Positions 62,540-64,000 of a stretch of DNA of 64,000 bases are shown piece by piece. Origin of the DNA: Lineus longissimus (Eukaryota > Nemertea > Pilidiophora > Heteronemertea > Lineidae); the NCBI RefSeq assembly GCF_910592395.1, contig NC_088324.1, positions 7,592,953-7,656,952 of the forward strand, in the 5' to 3' direction. The translations under genes and the position numbers were made by a program. Positions within the stretch are counted from its first letter, which is position 1; every line of letters begins with the position of its first letter. The notes under the pieces were generated by a model. The model had not been told where the DNA came from. It made no database searches and worked only from the letters and a program-made list of their open reading frames with translations.

Positions 62540-63275
62540 GCACTGTCTTAGCGCACTTGATCAACTTGCTTAGCTCTATACCTCGCACTGTTGATGAAGT
62601 TGTCTGTTTTACATTTATATTGTAACATTCTTCGTAATCGTCATCGTTGTGGGATGAGGAGGGGTGTGAAAGAAACCGCATCAAAAACTTCTCTGGGCGA
62701 CTTTTACACATCTGCGTCCCCAAGTGCGTTGAGGTATTTATGGGTCTCTATAGAGCCATATTTTAATCCATCACAAGACAATAGGGTTGGACACTCTTTC
62801 CAGGGGGGGGGGGCATTTAATACATGTACTGGTTCATTACGATAAGTGCGTGTACTGTGTGATGTTTTTCCTTTGGTTGTTGATAAGTTGAATTACGGGG
62901 CATCCACCACTGTGATTGCCTTCATTAGAGTGGTTCTTTTGGGAAGAGTTCACATGCTAAAGCCAATCTGAAAAAAGCCAATCCGAAAAGAAAGATAATA
63001 ACGCCAAAAAGTACCGTGACCATATCTAAGATCTGAATGTTAGACCCATGGTAGATCCTGTGGTAATTCTTGCGATAAGCATAAATTTTTGGGCAAAAAC
63101 CATTGCAGTTATAATATGGTAGTCGAATTGAGTTTTAAGCAGCAGGGCTCAAGCGTATTTTGCAGCTTTTGCCTTTCGCTTCTGAAATCATTTATGCATT
63201 TATAGAGGGCTGGTCAATTTGAGTAAAAACAGGCATTCAGCGAAGTTGACTTATCATCTGAAATTTTGTTTTTAG

Positions 63276-63302
63276 GAGGAGGAATGGGGAATAGATCTCG
63301 AG
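63276..63302 (+). CDS. Candidate Cav2 tail microexon (9 codons)
   Basis: The acceptor is GAAATTTTGTTTTTAG, followed by 27 nt encoding EEEWGIDLE and the donor GAG/GTAATT. It is phase 0 on both sides, like every other candidate after exon 18. It lies just before a 30-bp minisatellite. Support is splice-signal strength and phase only. Confidence 0.3.
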
Positions 63303-63384
63303 GTAATTTCAAGACTGCATCCAGCATGACATCGCCTGAGTCTGATAACTATCCATAGACGGTCACCTTAACTTTGACCTGATC

Positions 63385-63665
63385 TTCATATGCATTGTAT
63401 TACTGCCTTGCACATTATGTGCACAGGTGTTATTGCATTGCATATCATGTGCATTGGTATATCTGCCTTGCACAGCATGTGCACAGGTATCATTGCCTTG
63501 CATATCATGTGCATGGGTATAACTGCCTTGCACATCATGTGATGGGTTTTACTTCCTTGCACATCATGTGATGGGTATGACAGCCTTGCACATTATGTGC
63601 TTGAGTATAACTGCCTGGCACATCATGTTCATGTGTTGCTGTCTTCACATCACATGCATGGGATA
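63385..63665. repeat. Minisatellite, 30-bp unit
   Basis: About nine to ten units of TGCCTTGCACATCATGTGCA plus TGGGTATAAC. Alternate units differ (CACATCATG versus CATATCATG), hinting at a dimeric pattern in the first half. Confidence 0.9.
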
Positions 63666-64000
63666 TTGGTATGGCGTGCATATGCGTATGTGCAACAAAC
63701 GGATGTACGAATTTGTGCCGGGTATGACTGTCTTTCATTTAAGGGTGAAGGAAATCTACCCCTGTTGAGTCAATACCTTGAAGCACGTATGCAGTGTACG
63801 CATGCACAGCATTGCGTCAATGCATTGAAAAGAAGGTCAAAGCTAAGTTGACATGGATGGAGCAAAGCTGTGTTGGGTAGTGCAGAATCCACGATACAGT
63901 TATTTAGTGTGTGTTGTGGGTAGAAGCCGCGATCAATTCTTGCATGAGTGACAGTGAAAACTGGGCCACATCACAGCAGCTGGGAAAATGCGTTGCAACT

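Larger units (their letters stand above)
50845..64000 (+). other. Cav2: Presumed 3' introns of Cav2 with candidate tail exons
   Basis: Apart from the candidate exons listed, this region holds repeats and mobile-element remnants. There is no independent gene on either strand. A clear final exon and polyadenylation site are not visible, so whether the transcript extends through the whole region is uncertain. Confidence 0.5.

Noticed and set aside
63535-63851. ORFs on both strands in the 63.4-63.7 kb region
   Set aside because: Translation of the 30-bp minisatellite.

Overview
The window is intronic and exonic DNA from an invertebrate animal nuclear genome. It is AT-rich, has no prokaryotic gene layout, and carries GT-AG introns packed with MITE-like foldbacks and minisatellites. 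It holds one recognisable gene on the + strand: the 3' half of a Cav2-class (P/Q/N/R-type, CACNA1A/B/E; cacophony/unc-2 orthologue) voltage-gated calcium channel alpha-1 subunit. Cav2 rather than Cav1 is indicated by the KPMLPYSSMFI entry to domain III, the form of IIIS1, and a Cav2-type calmodulin-binding segment (GKIYAGLLIVE). The species cannot be fixed from the sequence. A marine lophotrochozoan or basal deuterostome is my guess.

I read 19 exon positions in uninterrupted phase from 1235 to 50844, and two of these positions have two alternative exons. One path is about 868 codons: the end of the II-III linker (exon 1), domain III (exons 2-8), III-IV linker and IVS1 (9), domain IV (10-15), EF-hand (15-16), pre-IQ and IQ/IM region (17-18), and a probable C-terminal tail exon (19). 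Domains I and II and the start codon lie upstream of the window. Further small in-phase tail exons are proposed at 57751, 58292, 60654 and 63276, with 60654-60725 the best supported. I found no certain stop codon or polyadenylation site, so the gene probably continues beyond 64000.

The main result is two tandem duplicated exon pairs. Exons 6a/6b (14087-14247 and 15166-15326) are both exactly 161 nt and phase-locked. They encode alternative versions of the IIIS4-S5 linker, S5 and turret, and joining both or neither would break the frame. Exons 10a/10b (26321-26431 and 27932-28057) encode alternative domain IV S1-S2 loop and S2. Together they predict four channel cores differing in pore domain III and voltage sensor IV. 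Several features near these exons could bear on splicing: a 17-G run 48 nt upstream of 6a, a TTAA-flanked foldback between 6a and 6b, C-rich tracts upstream of 10a, a weak donor on 10b, a NAGNAG acceptor at the IVS3-S4 junction, and a duplicated donor after the EF-hand exon.

The remaining DNA is intron. It contains an 887-bp TIR element built of short inverted subrepeats (19390-20276), a large foldback with CGAC-rich arms (about 24030-24600), three near-perfect hairpins (13.0, 58.7 and 59.8 kb), a Tc1/mariner-type MITE (56683-57043), TTAA-flanked elements, a decayed reverse transcriptase tail (3.1-3.3 kb) and many minisatellites, the largest a 77-bp array at 52.2-53.4 kb. I see no other protein-coding gene, tRNA, rRNA or CRISPR array on either strand.
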